Positions 15,218-24,505 of a stretch of 51,080 nucleotides of DNA are shown piece after piece (position 1 is the first letter of the stretch; each line of letters begins with the position of its first letter). Source of the DNA: Tistrella bauzanensis (lineage in GTDB: Bacteria > Pseudomonadota > Alphaproteobacteria > Tistrellales > Tistrellaceae); the NCBI RefSeq assembly GCF_014636235.1, contig NZ_BMDZ01000041.1:1-51080 (forward strand). The letters are read 5' to 3'. The translations under genes were made by a program, and so were the position numbers. The notes under the pieces were generated by a model that worked only from the letters and a program-made list of their open reading frames with translations, had not been told where the DNA came from and made no database searches.

Positions 15218-17342
15218 AGGCACTCCGTCCGGCCTGACTGTTGCCAAGGCCACCGTTCGATGACACCGGATCGCCCCGATAGGGCACGCTGTCGGTGGCG
15301 ATGAACAGCGGGTGATCGTTCACATCCCACAGATTGTCGATGCCGCCGAACAGGGTCAGGGCGTCAGTCACATACCAGTCGCCACGCAGGTTCATCAGCC
15401 AGCTCGACCCCTTGCGATGCACATACCGGCTGTCGGACTCGGCACCGGCCACCAGCGACTCCTCGGTCTCGTAATAGAGCGGGCCACGGAAGACAGCCGT
15501 CGTCGTCATCGACCAGATGCCGCGCGCGCCGAAGCTCACCCCCAGCGCCGCCTGGGTTTCATGCATCCGTTGCAGCCGCGTGCGATCGGGGCCGGTCAGC
15601 GCCGGATCGGCGCCCTCGTCGCGCATTTCGAAATTCCACACCCCTGATCCCTGAACGGCCAGCGCCCAGTCCTGCCAGCCAAGCCGGCGGGCAAGGTCAT
15701 AGCGGGCCTGAAGTTCCAGCCCGCGGATGATGGCATCGCCGCCGGCATTGGCATAAGTCCGCTGATCGGTGCCGGTGGTCACCGTGGTGATGCGGTCGGT
15801 GATCGTGTTCTGGAACAGGGCCGCATCCACGAACAGCGGCCCGTCGGCATGGGCGGCGCCCAGCTCGAATTGCAGACTGCGTTCGGGATCGAGATCCGGA
15901 TTGCCGAAGGTGCGGCCGCCACCGACGGCGGTGAAATCCGAGGCAAGCTCGGTGCCGGTGGGCGCGCGGAAGCCGGTCGCCACCCCGGCCCTCAGCGTCA
16001 CGGTCGGCCACGCGGCCCAGGCGGCACCGACACTCCAGGTCACGTCATCCCAGCTTTCGGTGCGCTTCACCAGCAGCGGCTGGTTCGGGGTCACGCGGGT
16101 CGACACCCGGCCATAGCTCCAGCGCGCCCCGCCACGCAGGGTCAAGGCATCGTCGAACGCCCGGTGCACGGCCTCGCCATAGACGCCGAGGCTGTCGGTA
16201 TCCTCGTTGATGTCATAGGGCGGCACCTGGGCGGTCGTCCCGCCGGTCACCGATTGCCGGACACGGTCACTGCGCAGTTTCGCGGTTTCGGCATCGATGC
16301 CGAAGATCAGATCGGTGTCGTCATCGACCGCCAGACGCGGCGCCAGCTTCAGGCCCATCACGTCAAGCTGCCGGCGGTTGTCGTCGGACGAGAAGCCGTC
16401 GGCGCCGCTGCGCTGACGTTCGGCCCCCCAATGAAAGCTGTCGACATCGCGCACCACATAGGCCTGCGCGGCAACACCGATCCCGGCACCGAATTCCCGG
16501 TCCCAGCCCAGATCGATCGAGGCATTGCGCCGGTCATCGGTGTTGTTGGTGTCCCATTGCGAGCCCCGGAAGCCGGCATCATAGACGCCGTCGGTGCGCA
16601 GCGTCAGGTCGATGCGCCCCAACCGCTCATTCTGGAAGCCGAAGGCGCCCAGCCCGCCGCCACGCCGCCAGCCGGTGTTGTCGAGCCGGCCTTCGGGCGT
16701 GTCGTAATCGTCCTGCACGCCGCCGCCCAGGCCGACATAATGATCGAAGCCGCCGCTGGCGCCGGCGGTGGCGGCATGGCCGCGGGCAAGGCCGAACGAT
16801 CCGACGCGCGCGGTGATCTCGCTGCCGGCCTCTTCGGTCGCCCCCGACCGGGTGATCAGATTGACCACGCCGCCGATAGCCTGAGCGCCATAGATCACCG
16901 AGGCCGGGCCACGGATGATCTCGATCCGGTCCAGATCATCGGGCGACAGCTTCGACAGATTGGCGGTGCCGGCGCGGCGGCCGTTCATCAGCACGGTCAC
17001 CTGACTGCGCCAGTCGCGGCCCTGGCCGTCGGTGGCACCGCCACGGATGTTGAACGAGGTCTGACCGGGGCTCCAGTCGCTGAAGAACCCGACCGCGTTC
17101 TCGGCCAGAAGATCGGTGACCGAGCGGGCAGACGAGCGCCGGATGGTGTCGGTGTCGATCACCTGCACCGTGCCCGAGGCCCGCGCCCGCGGCTCCGGCC
17201 GGCCCTGGGCGGTGATGACCATACGGTCGAGTTCCGTGGCAGCGACGTCATCGGCCAGCACCGGCGCCGGTGACACTATGGTGCAGAGGGCCACCAGCGC
17301 CGATGGCCCGCGTCGGCGCGTGAAAGAGCTGCGCATGATCAT
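15192..17342 (-). CDS. btuB: TonB-dependent outer-membrane receptor, BtuB-like
   Basis: A 716-residue outer-membrane receptor. It has a signal peptide ending near VLADD, then a TonB box-like segment LDRMVITA at about 38-45, similar to the BtuB box. A plug domain (about 55-165) includes DLLAENAVGF, FNIRGG, VLMNGRRAG and the strand RIEIIRGPASVIYGAQAIGGVVNL. A 22-strand barrel follows and ends in a terminal aromatic residue (GATWRF). Placement behind a cobalamin riboswitch and ahead of BtuF/C/D-like genes makes corrinoid uptake the likely job. ATG 17342 is used, though ATG 17336 two codons later is possible. It lies 48 bases after the methyltransferase gene. Confidence 0.92.
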   Translation of the reverse strand: MIMRSSFTRRRGPSALVALCTIVSPAPVLADDVAATELDRMVITAQGRPEPRARASGTVQVIDTDTIRRSSARSVTDLLAENAVGFFSDWSPGQTSFNIRGGATDGQGRDWRSQVTVLMNGRRAGTANLSKLSPDDLDRIEIIRGPASVIYGAQAIGGVVNLITRSGATEEAGSEITARVGSFGLARGHAATAGASGGFDHYVGLGGGVQDDYDTPEGRLDNTGWRRGGGLGAFGFQNERLGRIDLTLRTDGVYDAGFRGSQWDTNNTDDRRNASIDLGWDREFGAGIGVAAQAYVVRDVDSFHWGAERQRSGADGFSSDDNRRQLDVMGLKLAPRLAVDDDTDLIFGIDAETAKLRSDRVRQSVTGGTTAQVPPYDINEDTDSLGVYGEAVHRAFDDALTLRGGARWSYGRVSTRVTPNQPLLVKRTESWDDVTWSVGAAWAAWPTVTLRAGVATGFRAPTGTELASDFTAVGGGRTFGNPDLDPERSLQFELGAAHADGPLFVDAALFQNTITDRITTVTTGTDQRTYANAGGDAIIRGLELQARYDLARRLGWQDWALAVQGSGVWNFEMRDEGADPALTGPDRTRLQRMHETQAALGVSFGARGIWSMTTTAVFRGPLYYETEESLVAGAESDSRYVHRKGSSWLMNLRGDWYVTDALTLFGGIDNLWDVNDHPLFIATDSVPYRGDPVSSNGGLGNSQAGRSAYVGATWRF

Positions 17343-17390
17343 GATGTCCGGTTTCTTGGTCTTGTGGGAAGAGATGCGGGCGTGCCCCGA

Positions 17391-18239
17391 TCAGCCGTGC
17401 CAGAGCAGGATGGCGCTCACCTTCGGCGCCTCGGCAATGACGCCGCCGTCATCGGCCGGCATCAGCGCCTGGTCGAGATGCCGGTCCAGGCGGTGCGCCA
17501 GATCATCTGAAACCGGCCCATGACGCCGTGCCAGCCGGTCGATCATGTGGTCGCGGGCCGCGGCATGATCGGCAAACCGGGCACGGAAACGCCAGTCGAC
17601 CAGATGCACCAGATCTGGCGCATGGTCCGGCCCAAGCTCATCGAGACACAAGCTGTGGCCGGGCGTTGTATCGTCGCCATGCAGGTCATCGGGGAGGAAA
17701 CCAGACAGGCACCAGCTCCGCGGCCCCGCCTGCGCCGGCACGACCCAGGCGAGATTGCGGCCACGACCACGGGTGCGGGCATGGAGCGCCTGCGCAGCAC
17801 CGATCGGCCCCGGAATATTGGCGCAGAGCACCAGATCGGCCGGGTCGGCCATGGGGGCGGTATCGAGCGCCTGCCAGCCATCGGCGCGGACATCCAGGGT
17901 GAGATCGGTCCTGCCGGCCACCACCGCCGCCAGCCGGCCGCGCATATGGGCGTTGGGCTCCCATGCGGTCCAGTGTCCGCCCCGGGCGATCAGGCCAAGG
18001 CCAAGCACCCCCGATCCGGCGCCGACATCGATCAGCGACCGGACACGCCCACCCATGAGCGCGCGCAAGCACTCTCCCAGATTGCGGGCATAATCGGATC
18101 GGTCCAGGTGCTCGGCGAAGAATGCCGCGTCGGCATCGCCCCAGGGCGCGGGGATCGGAACAGCGGAGCCGGAAAGCGACGGCGACGGGTGGTCGCCGGC
18201 AGTGCCGGATCTTGCCGGCAGAGACGGTGCGGGCAGCAT
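17391..18239 (-). CDS. Class I SAM-dependent methyltransferase, first gene of the B12 operon
   Basis: A 282-residue protein with a Rossmann-type methyltransferase core. Motif I is SLIDVGAGSGVLGLGL near residues 68-83, followed by an acidic strand end in TAWEPN (motif II position), and a motif IV-like segment is DLVLCANIPGPIG. The first 35 residues are Pro/Ser-rich and disordered, with no signal peptide, so it is cytoplasmic. A GAGG site lies 6 bases before ATG 18239. It is the first gene after the cobalamin riboswitch and before the btuB-like receptor, so B12 represses it. I do not recognise a specific substrate. Corrinoid modification, or a B12-sparing replacement for a B12-dependent step, are both possible but unproven. 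Confidence 0.75.
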   Translation of the reverse strand: MLPAPSLPARSGTAGDHPSPSLSGSAVPIPAPWGDADAAFFAEHLDRSDYARNLGECLRALMGGRVRSLIDVGAGSGVLGLGLIARGGHWTAWEPNAHMRGRLAAVVAGRTDLTLDVRADGWQALDTAPMADPADLVLCANIPGPIGAAQALHARTRGRGRNLAWVVPAQAGPRSWCLSGFLPDDLHGDDTTPGHSLCLDELGPDHAPDLVHLVDWRFRARFADHAAARDHMIDRLARRHGPVSDDLAHRLDRHLDQALMPADDGGVIAEAPKVSAILLWHG

Positions 18240-18344
18240 GATGCCTCACTATGCGTGGCACATCACCGCAGGCAGGACGGTCGGCGGAAACCAACCATCG
18301 CCACCGGTACTCCCCGACCGGCAGGCACGCGCGTGACCACGATA

Positions 18345-18552
18345 GACGGCAGGTCTCCTGGCTCACGGGTCTTCACCGGACCGTCGCCTTCCCGGCCGCA
18401 TCATCCGATGCCGCGCCAGTGGCGAGTGGACGGCCGGCTCGCCGTCTACAGTTGCGGGGACAGCCGGGGCATGGCACAGGCGCTGGCTCAAGCCAGACAC
18501 ACACACGCACCCCATTCCCTTTTGATCCCCGAAGGGAACCGTCTGAGCCGAG
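18345..18552 (-). promoter_or_regulatory. Cobalamin riboswitch
   Basis: Read on the minus strand, this leader contains the conserved parts of the adenosylcobalamin aptamer. Near the 5' end is the GGTTCCCTTCGGGGATCAA stem-loop region, then GCCCCGGCTGTCCCCGCAAC (the C-P-C-G-C-A-A-C core), then GGTGAAGACCCG, and the B12 box AGCCAGGAGACCTGCC at the 3' end (18348-18363). It ends about 105 bases before the methyltransferase start, leaving room for an expression platform. In known cases cobalamin binding lowers expression, so the five downstream transport genes should be induced by B12 shortage. Confidence 0.96.
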
Positions 18553-18580
18553 ACTACAGGCGCGATTCATGACCGGTCAA
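18553..18580 (-). promoter_or_regulatory. Promoter of the B12 uptake operon
   Basis: TTGACC (18580-18575), a 16-base spacer and TGTAGT (18558-18553) match consensus at 5/6 and 4/6. The predicted transcript start falls at about 18546, right at the 5' edge of the riboswitch, which supports the call. Confidence 0.55.
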
Positions 18581-18601
18581 GCATCTCGGCATCCGGTTTA
18601 T

Positions 18602-18619
18602 GTTATGTTATAACATAAC
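18602..18619. promoter_or_regulatory. AT-rich perfect palindrome, possible operator
   Basis: GTTATGTTATAACATAAC is an 18-bp perfect palindrome, 22 bases upstream of the proposed -35 of the B12 operon and downstream of the TrmJ-PncA stop. It is strikingly AT-rich in GC-rich DNA and lacks the GC stem of a terminator, so a binding site for a dimeric regulator is the likeliest reading. The regulator is unknown. Confidence 0.45.
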
Positions 18620-18661
18620 GTCGATTGCAATGCGAAAACACCGCGACATGGCAGTTGCCGT

Positions 18662-20263
18662 TCAGCCGGTGACGGCAGCCGTCAGTTCGGCGCTGCCGAC
18701 CAGCCGCACGCCGGCCGCCTGCATCTGCTGGCGTGCCCGATCGAGCGATCCGTCGGTGTCGATGGCCCGGCAGGCATCCTCGACCACCACCGCCTCGAAA
18801 CCGGCGGTGCGGGCGTCGAGGGCGGTCCAGGCCACGCAGAAATCGGTGGCAAGCCCGCAGATGAACACGCGGGTGATGCCGCGGCTGCGCAGATAGCCGT
18901 CAAGCCCGGTCGGACTGGTGCGGTCGGCGGCAAGAAAGGCCGAATAGCTGTCGACCGCCGGGTCGTCGCCCTTGCGGATCACCAGCCGTGCCTGCGGCAG
19001 ATCCAGCCCGTCATGCAGATCGGCGCCACGGCTGCCCTGCACGCAATGGTCGGGCCACAGCACCTGGGCGCCATAGTCCAGATCCACGGTCTGGAATGGT
19101 GCATGCCCCGCATGGCTGCTGGCGAAGGAGGTATGGCCCGCCGCATGCCAGTCCTGGGTCAGCACCACTTCGGCGAACAGCCGGCCCAGCCGGTTGACCA
19201 GCGGCACCACCGCGTCGCCATCGGCCACCGCCAACGCACCACCGGGCATGAAATCATATTGCAGGTCCACCACCAGCAGCGCGTCATGGGCGCCGATGGT
19301 GATCCGCCCGGCGGCGGCATCGACGGCGGCCCGGCGGCGATCGGGGCCGCGGGCGCGGCCGGGTGCCTTTGGCGGAACGATGCCGGCCGCCGCTGTGGCC
19401 CCTGCGGCATCGGCCCGGTCCAACGCCGCGCGCCGGCGCCGATAGGACGGGAAATCGGCCAGTTCGCCCTCGCGGGCGCCACGGATCATCAATCCGTGCA
19501 GGAAGCCGCGCATCGAGCGGACCTCCTGCCCGGTCAGATCGGCGCGCTGAAACATGGCCTGGACGTTGCGCAGCATCGTCGGCCGCATCTCAGGATTCCG
19601 GATCACGCCCGACCAGTCCAGGGCCTGCGCCAGATGATCGAAGAACGAGGCCACCTCCTTCTTCGACGCCCGGCCATAGCGGCCCATCTCCATCTGCACC
19701 GGCACGGTCTCGTCGCGGGTGGTGAACCATTCATACGAGAACAGCGCCACGGCCTGCGCCAGATTGAGCGAGGCGAAGGCCGGGTTCAGCGGCACGGTCA
19801 GGATCAGGTCGGCAAGGGCGATGTCTTCATTCTCAAGCCCGGTGCGCTCCGGTCCGAACAGGATACCGATCCGGCCGCCGGCCTCGGCATGGCCGCGCAT
19901 CCGCGCCGCCGCCGCCGCCGGGGTCGCGACCGGCTTCACCATGTCGCGCGGGCGCGCGGTCGATGCCGCCAGGAAATCCAGATCGGCCACGGCCTCGGCC
20001 ACGGTATCGAAGACCCGTGCCCGCTCAAGCACCGCGTCGGCGCCGGAGGCCAGCACGCCCGCGCGATCATTGGGCCAGGGACAGCGCGGCGCCACCAGCC
20101 GCAGATCGGTCAGGCCGAAATTCAGCATCGACCGGGCGGCCGAGCCGATATTGTCGCCGATCTGGGTGTTCACAAGGATCACAGCCGGCTGAACGCCGCC
20201 AAGCCCGTCGAGGCCACGGGTGGCAGCGGCCTTGGCCGGCCGCTGCTCGGACTGGTCGGTCAT
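18662..20263 (-). CDS. Fusion: TrmJ-type tRNA 2'-O-methyltransferase + nicotinamidase (PncA)
   Basis: One uninterrupted 533-codon frame encodes two full enzymes. Residues about 20-280 are a SPOUT-class TrmJ/TrmH-type methyltransferase: PAVILVNTQIGDNIGSAARS, then the knot motifs GRIGILFGPERTGLENED and LNPAFASLNLAQAV. TrmJ 2'-O-methylates position 32 of tRNAs. After an Ala/Arg/Pro linker (about 280-325), residues 330-533 are a PncA nicotinamidase. Its catalytic triad is Asp in VVDLQYDF, Lys in VIRKGDD and Cys in ATDFCVAW, and its metal site DWHAAGH is intact. PncA deamidates nicotinamide to nicotinate. ATG 20263 has GGAG about 11 bases upstream and follows cimA by 7 bases. Both halves keep key residues, so a bifunctional protein is expected. 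I see no stop or slippery site between them. Confidence 0.9.
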   Translation of the reverse strand: MTDQSEQRPAKAAATRGLDGLGGVQPAVILVNTQIGDNIGSAARSMLNFGLTDLRLVAPRCPWPNDRAGVLASGADAVLERARVFDTVAEAVADLDFLAASTARPRDMVKPVATPAAAAARMRGHAEAGGRIGILFGPERTGLENEDIALADLILTVPLNPAFASLNLAQAVALFSYEWFTTRDETVPVQMEMGRYGRASKKEVASFFDHLAQALDWSGVIRNPEMRPTMLRNVQAMFQRADLTGQEVRSMRGFLHGLMIRGAREGELADFPSYRRRRAALDRADAAGATAAAGIVPPKAPGRARGPDRRRAAVDAAAGRITIGAHDALLVVDLQYDFMPGGALAVADGDAVVPLVNRLGRLFAEVVLTQDWHAAGHTSFASSHAGHAPFQTVDLDYGAQVLWPDHCVQGSRGADLHDGLDLPQARLVIRKGDDPAVDSYSAFLAADRTSPTGLDGYLRSRGITRVFICGLATDFCVAWTALDARTAGFEAVVVEDACRAIDTDGSLDRARQQMQAAGVRLVGSAELTAAVTG

Positions 20264-20270
20264 CGGTCGA

Positions 20271-21911
20271 TCAGGCTCCCACATCCAGGGCCGCGGCGGC
20301 GTCGGCCGCCGCCGGCACCGATACGCCGGCCTGAAACAGCCGGTAGGTGATACCATCGGCCAGCGCCTCATAGGACGCATTGACCACATTGGCCGACACG
20401 CCCACCGTCGACCAGTGATGGCCAGTGGTATCGGCGCTTTCGATCACCACCCGGGTGACCGCGTCGGTGCCGGTGCCGTCGGGCGCCGACATGATCCGCA
20501 CCTTGTAATCCACCAGCCGGACATCACGCACGCCCTGATAGGTCTGGGCGATCGCCCGGCGCAGGGCCGTGTCCAACGCGTTGACCGGGCCGTTGCCCTC
20601 GGCCACCGCCATGATCGGCACACCACCCACAGTGATCTTGATCGTTGCTTCCGACAGGGTCACCAGCTCGCCACGCGCGTTGTAGCGGCGTTCATCGATC
20701 ACCCGGAAGGATTGCAGGCGGAAGTATTCCGGCACCTCGCCCAACGCCCGGCGGGCCAGCAGTTCCAGACTGGCATCGGCGCCGTCATAGGCATAGCCGA
20801 CATGCTCATTGGCCTTCACCTGCTCCAGCAGCCCCGGCAGGCGCCGGTCATCGGCCGCGACCTCGATGCCGATCTCGGCCAGCCGCACCAGAAGATTGGC
20901 CCGGCCCGACTGGTCCGACACCAGCACATGGCGCCGGTTACCCACCTGTTCCGGCACCACATGCTCATAGGCGCGCGGATCCTTCAGCACCGCGCTGGCA
21001 TGCAACCCGCCCTTATGGGCGAAGGCGGCGGCGCCGACATAGGGCGCATGGATGTTGGGCGCGCGGTTCATCCGCTCATCGAAGGCGCGGCTGACCGTTG
21101 TCAGATGGGTCAGCCCTGCCTCATCGATGCCGGTGGTATAGCCCATCTTCAGCATCAGGGTCGGCAGCAGGGTCACCAGATCGGCATTGCCGCAGCGTTC
21201 GCCCAACCCGTTCAACGTACCCTGGATCTGCCGCACCCCGGCGCGCACCGCCGCCAGACTGTTGGCCACGGCGTTGCCGGTGTCGTTATGGCAGTGGATA
21301 CCCAGGCGATCGCCGGGGATCAGGGTCGTGACATGACGGACGATCTCGTCGATCTCGTGGGGCAGCGTGCCGCCATTGGTGTCGCACAGCACCACCCAGC
21401 GCGCGCCGGCGGCATAGGCAGCCCCGACCGCCGCCAACGCATAGTCGGGGTTGGCCTTATAGCCGTCGAAGAAATGCTCGGCATCGAACATGGCCTCGGA
21501 CTTGACCCGCGCCGCATGGCCGATGCTGTCGCCGATCATCCGCAGATTCTCGTCCAGCTCCACGCCCAGTGCCATGGTGACCTGAAAATCCCAGCTTTTG
21601 CCCACCAGACATGCGGCCGGCACATCGGCGCCAAGCACCGCGGCAAGCCCGGGATCGTTCTCGGCCGACCGCCCGAAGCGCCGGGTCATGCCGAAAGCTG
21701 AAAACCGCGCCCGGCTCAGCCGGGGCAGATCGGCGAAGAACGCGTCATCGGTCTGGTTCGCGCCCGGCCAGCCACCCTCAATATAATCAATGCCCAGCTT
21801 ATCCAGTTCGCGCGCGACACCCGCCTTGTCGGCTGCCGTGAAATCGACGCCACGGGTCTGCGCGCCGTCGCGCAGGGTGCTGTCATACAGATAGATGCGC
21901 TCACCGGACAT
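20271..21911 (-). CDS. cimA: (R)-citramalate synthase
   Basis: Condenses pyruvate and acetyl-CoA to citramalate, the first step of the threonine-independent isoleucine route. The 546 residues show the DRE-TIM barrel (about 5-280) with the signature [12 protein letters not shown] and the metal site HCHND. A linker and C-terminal regulatory LeuA-dimer domain follow (about 370-530; [29 protein letters not shown]). The long CimA type, not 2-isopropylmalate synthase, is indicated by [10 protein letters not shown] and KSWDFQV. GGAG lies about 10 bases before ATG 21911. It is followed after 7 bases by the TrmJ-PncA gene, which is probably co-transcribed. Confidence 0.93.
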   Translation of the reverse strand: MSGERIYLYDSTLRDGAQTRGVDFTAADKAGVARELDKLGIDYIEGGWPGANQTDDAFFADLPRLSRARFSAFGMTRRFGRSAENDPGLAAVLGADVPAACLVGKSWDFQVTMALGVELDENLRMIGDSIGHAARVKSEAMFDAEHFFDGYKANPDYALAAVGAAYAAGARWVVLCDTNGGTLPHEIDEIVRHVTTLIPGDRLGIHCHNDTGNAVANSLAAVRAGVRQIQGTLNGLGERCGNADLVTLLPTLMLKMGYTTGIDEAGLTHLTTVSRAFDERMNRAPNIHAPYVGAAAFAHKGGLHASAVLKDPRAYEHVVPEQVGNRRHVLVSDQSGRANLLVRLAEIGIEVAADDRRLPGLLEQVKANEHVGYAYDGADASLELLARRALGEVPEYFRLQSFRVIDERRYNARGELVTLSEATIKITVGGVPIMAVAEGNGPVNALDTALRRAIAQTYQGVRDVRLVDYKVRIMSAPDGTGTDAVTRVVIESADTTGHHWSTVGVSANVVNASYEALADGITYRLFQAGVSVPAAADAAAALDVGA

Positions 21912-21998
21912 GGGGGTTCGTCTCCGTCGGTCGGATAATTCCGGACATGTTTAACACCCGGAACCGAGCGATGCGAAACGGAAACCTCTGGGCCTTCT

Positions 21999-23174
21999 CT
22001 ATATCTTGACGAGATCAGCCAGCGGAACAACGTCAGATGTCGCGGGAAACACGACGTTTTCAACGCTTTCCCGAGAAACCCTCAGATGATCCAACGCAAC
22101 CCCTTTGAGTACGGCACGCATGTCTAGAGTGGGTTTCAGATCACGGCCATCGTACAGAGCCGACTCAGACAAGCCCGGCCAGTCAGCAACGATACGACCA
22201 CCATTCACCGCGCCGCCGCACAACATCATCGCCCCTCCCGTGCCGTGATCGGTCCCATTGCTGCCATTCGGGCGGGCAGTACGGCCAAACTCACTTGCAA
22301 CTAGAATAATCGTCTTAGTCCATCGTTCCTCGCCAAGTGTCTGTCTCATGGTAGACAAGCCATTTGCGAGCTTGGACAGTGCATCTTGAGATCGTCCCTT
22401 GATGGTTCCTTGTACCGTATGTGTATCCCAGCCATCGACTGACAGAACAGCGACACGCGGGCCACCATTCTCTGTCAAAAAACGCGCTGCTACGACAAAG
22501 GATGCTGCTTGCGGCGTCCCTGTCGCCCTTAGTCGCCTAATGCTGTCTACCGAGGTTCTCATGGCATCAGCGAATGATGCAAAGCGTGCATCAGCTTCAT
22601 AAAGAGCCGCAAGTCGCTCAACCACATCGGGGGATGGTACACTGGTTCTCCCAGGCGACCAGTTCATCACCCGATCTGCGCCGGTCAGCACCAGAGGTAC
22701 ACCACCGTCAACGGCCACGGCGACCGGAGCATTGTCACGTGCCTGGAGCGCCCGCCCCAACCACCCGCTATTTGTCCGGTGTTGATCGGCGAGCCCGTTT
22801 TCAAGAACGGCCTGTCCGTCAAAATGGGAGCGGTTTCTATAAGGAGTCGCGACGGCATGAACGAACAACAGGTCGCCAGCGTCGTACCACGGACGAAGCG
22901 AGTTCAGTGCCGGGTTGAAGGCGAAGAGGCCATCGTCGATCAAACCAACCTCCGCCGTGTCGAAGGCAAGCGCCCCGCGTAGATCCGCGTAGTCCGGATC
23001 GCCGACAGGTGGCAACGTGGCCATTCCGTCCGCGGCACCCCTCAGGTTCACGAATATGAAGTATCTATCGTCAACGGACGCGGCCGCAAAGGAAGGCCGT
23101 AGCAGCGAGAACGAAACACCCCCTGTCAGGACCATGGCCGACGTGGTCAGGAAATTGCGCCGCGAGCACTTCAT
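21999..23174 (-). CDS. DUF1501 protein with Tat signal
   Basis: A 391-residue DUF1501 protein, a family with an alkaline-phosphatase/sulfatase-like fold and no settled function. The N-terminus CSRRNFLTTSAMVL with a hydrophobic stretch and AxA-type site (SFAAA) is a Tat export signal, so it should act folded in the periplasm. Family segments include FVNLRGAADGM near residue 42, RSHFDGQAVLENG near 115 and ASEFGRTARPNGSNGTDHG near 293-311, which carries likely metal ligands. ATG 23174 has GAGG 7 bases upstream; GTG 23177 is next to it. It lies 17 bases after the DUF1800 gene, the usual partner. Base composition is much lower in GC than the neighbours. Confidence 0.88.
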   Translation of the reverse strand: MKCSRRNFLTTSAMVLTGGVSFSLLRPSFAAASVDDRYFIFVNLRGAADGMATLPPVGDPDYADLRGALAFDTAEVGLIDDGLFAFNPALNSLRPWYDAGDLLFVHAVATPYRNRSHFDGQAVLENGLADQHRTNSGWLGRALQARDNAPVAVAVDGGVPLVLTGADRVMNWSPGRTSVPSPDVVERLAALYEADARFASFADAMRTSVDSIRRLRATGTPQAASFVVAARFLTENGGPRVAVLSVDGWDTHTVQGTIKGRSQDALSKLANGLSTMRQTLGEERWTKTIILVASEFGRTARPNGSNGTDHGTGGAMMLCGGAVNGGRIVADWPGLSESALYDGRDLKPTLDMRAVLKGVALDHLRVSRESVENVVFPATSDVVPLADLVKI

Positions 23175-23191
23175 CACGCGTCCTCACTTCA

Positions 23192-24505
23192 TTAGCGCAG
23201 ATTGAACCTAGGCATGGCAGCGATCAACGAGAGCCCGTCCACACGTGACGGTGCACCTGCAATGATCATCCGCTCGGCCTCTCCGATCGTTTCGCCATAC
23301 AGGTCCAGAATATCTCGTGGATCGGGTGGAATGTCCTCATCCTCCATCAGATGCCGGGCCCATGAAGTTCGCGCGATAATCGTCTCCGGCGTCAGCCAGG
23401 CATTCAATTCATCCGGCCAGCCTTTGGGAGACGGCGCTGAATAGCTCGACTGGCCCATTTGTGTCACGGCGCTGCGAATGCGTGCCGACACGCCCATCGC
23501 CTGCATTGAGACCAAGCGGGCAAAGGCTATCCCCCAATCTTCAGGCGGCAACACTTTTTGCGCAGGCTCGCTCCAATTGCCATACTCGACCAACGACCTC
23601 GCCAGTTCCCGCAGATCCCCATCGCTTTCCAGAAAACGACGCTGCAGCAGATCAACGAGTGCGGTCGGTGGGACATCTGCAACAAAATGCTTGGCGAATC
23701 TGTAGGCGATATGATGAGCGGTGGCCGGGGACGACGCCAGATAGTCAAGGAGTTCATCAAGCTCCCCCGGCCCACTTTCCCTAATCACATTCCCCATGAT
23801 CGTCTTATCGCCGGGTTCGTGATAAGAGGCATCGAACGCGACACGCATGGCACCTTCTCCTGGTCGCGTCGTAACGCGCCAGCCAGAAAGAACCTTGGCA
23901 ACTTCCCTGATGTCTTGCAGAGTATATCCTCCGCTGACACCAAGTGTATGCAATTCGAGAAGTTCCCGCGCATAATTTTCGTTCAACCCCTGCTTGCCTC
24001 GCCTTCCCACCGGTGAATTGGGGCCAACTGACGCCACGTTATCGAGATACCATATCATCGCAGGATGTCGGGTAGTTGCGGCAAGCATGTCGCGGAACCG
24101 CCCCAGAATATACGGTCTAATAGCTTCCGCTTCATACCAATCAACCAGAACGAGCATAATGAGCTTGGATGTTGATACAGTAAAATGCCCAAACCAGAAG
24201 CGCGTCAGTCTTTCAACATAGGGAGAGGGGGTTGAAAGAGCGCGCCCAATGCGAGCCTCTCGCGCACTATTTATAAACGCCTCCCGTCTGCGCGAAATTG
24301 TCTTGGCATCGCCTGCCCCTGCCTTTGGAAAGATAACTGACAATCTCTCGTCGAGCATGGGCACGTCATATTCCTGCGCGGTAACGGCACCCTCGACCTG
24401 AGCCACCACCCAGCCGCGAGGATCGTCTCTCATGTCGTCCATCATCCCCGGCGTCACGCCCAGTCCGAACCGGGTCGCAGCGACGATGTGCTTCTCCGAG
24501 AGCAT
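23192..24505 (-). CDS. DUF1800 protein
   Basis: A 437-residue DUF1800 protein; the family is widespread, usually paired with DUF1501, and its function is unknown. Diagnostic segments are HIVAATRFGLGVTPG near the start, RLTRFWFGHFTVS near 125, and GLNENYARELLELHTLGVSGGYT near 200 (abridged). The region DVPPTALVDLLQRRF and the C-terminal SPKGWPDELNAWLTPE also match. I see no clear signal peptide with the chosen start. The frame extends to 24655, but ATG 24505 has AGAGGGG 6 bases upstream. It probably forms a two-gene operon with DUF1501. Codon use and GC content differ from the flanking cysS and cimA, suggesting acquisition. Confidence 0.88.
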   Translation of the reverse strand: MLSEKHIVAATRFGLGVTPGMMDDMRDDPRGWVVAQVEGAVTAQEYDVPMLDERLSVIFPKAGAGDAKTISRRREAFINSAREARIGRALSTPSPYVERLTRFWFGHFTVSTSKLIMLVLVDWYEAEAIRPYILGRFRDMLAATTRHPAMIWYLDNVASVGPNSPVGRRGKQGLNENYARELLELHTLGVSGGYTLQDIREVAKVLSGWRVTTRPGEGAMRVAFDASYHEPGDKTIMGNVIRESGPGELDELLDYLASSPATAHHIAYRFAKHFVADVPPTALVDLLQRRFLESDGDLRELARSLVEYGNWSEPAQKVLPPEDWGIAFARLVSMQAMGVSARIRSAVTQMGQSSYSAPSPKGWPDELNAWLTPETIIARTSWARHLMEDEDIPPDPRDILDLYGETIGEAERMIIAGAPSRVDGLSLIAAMPRFNLR

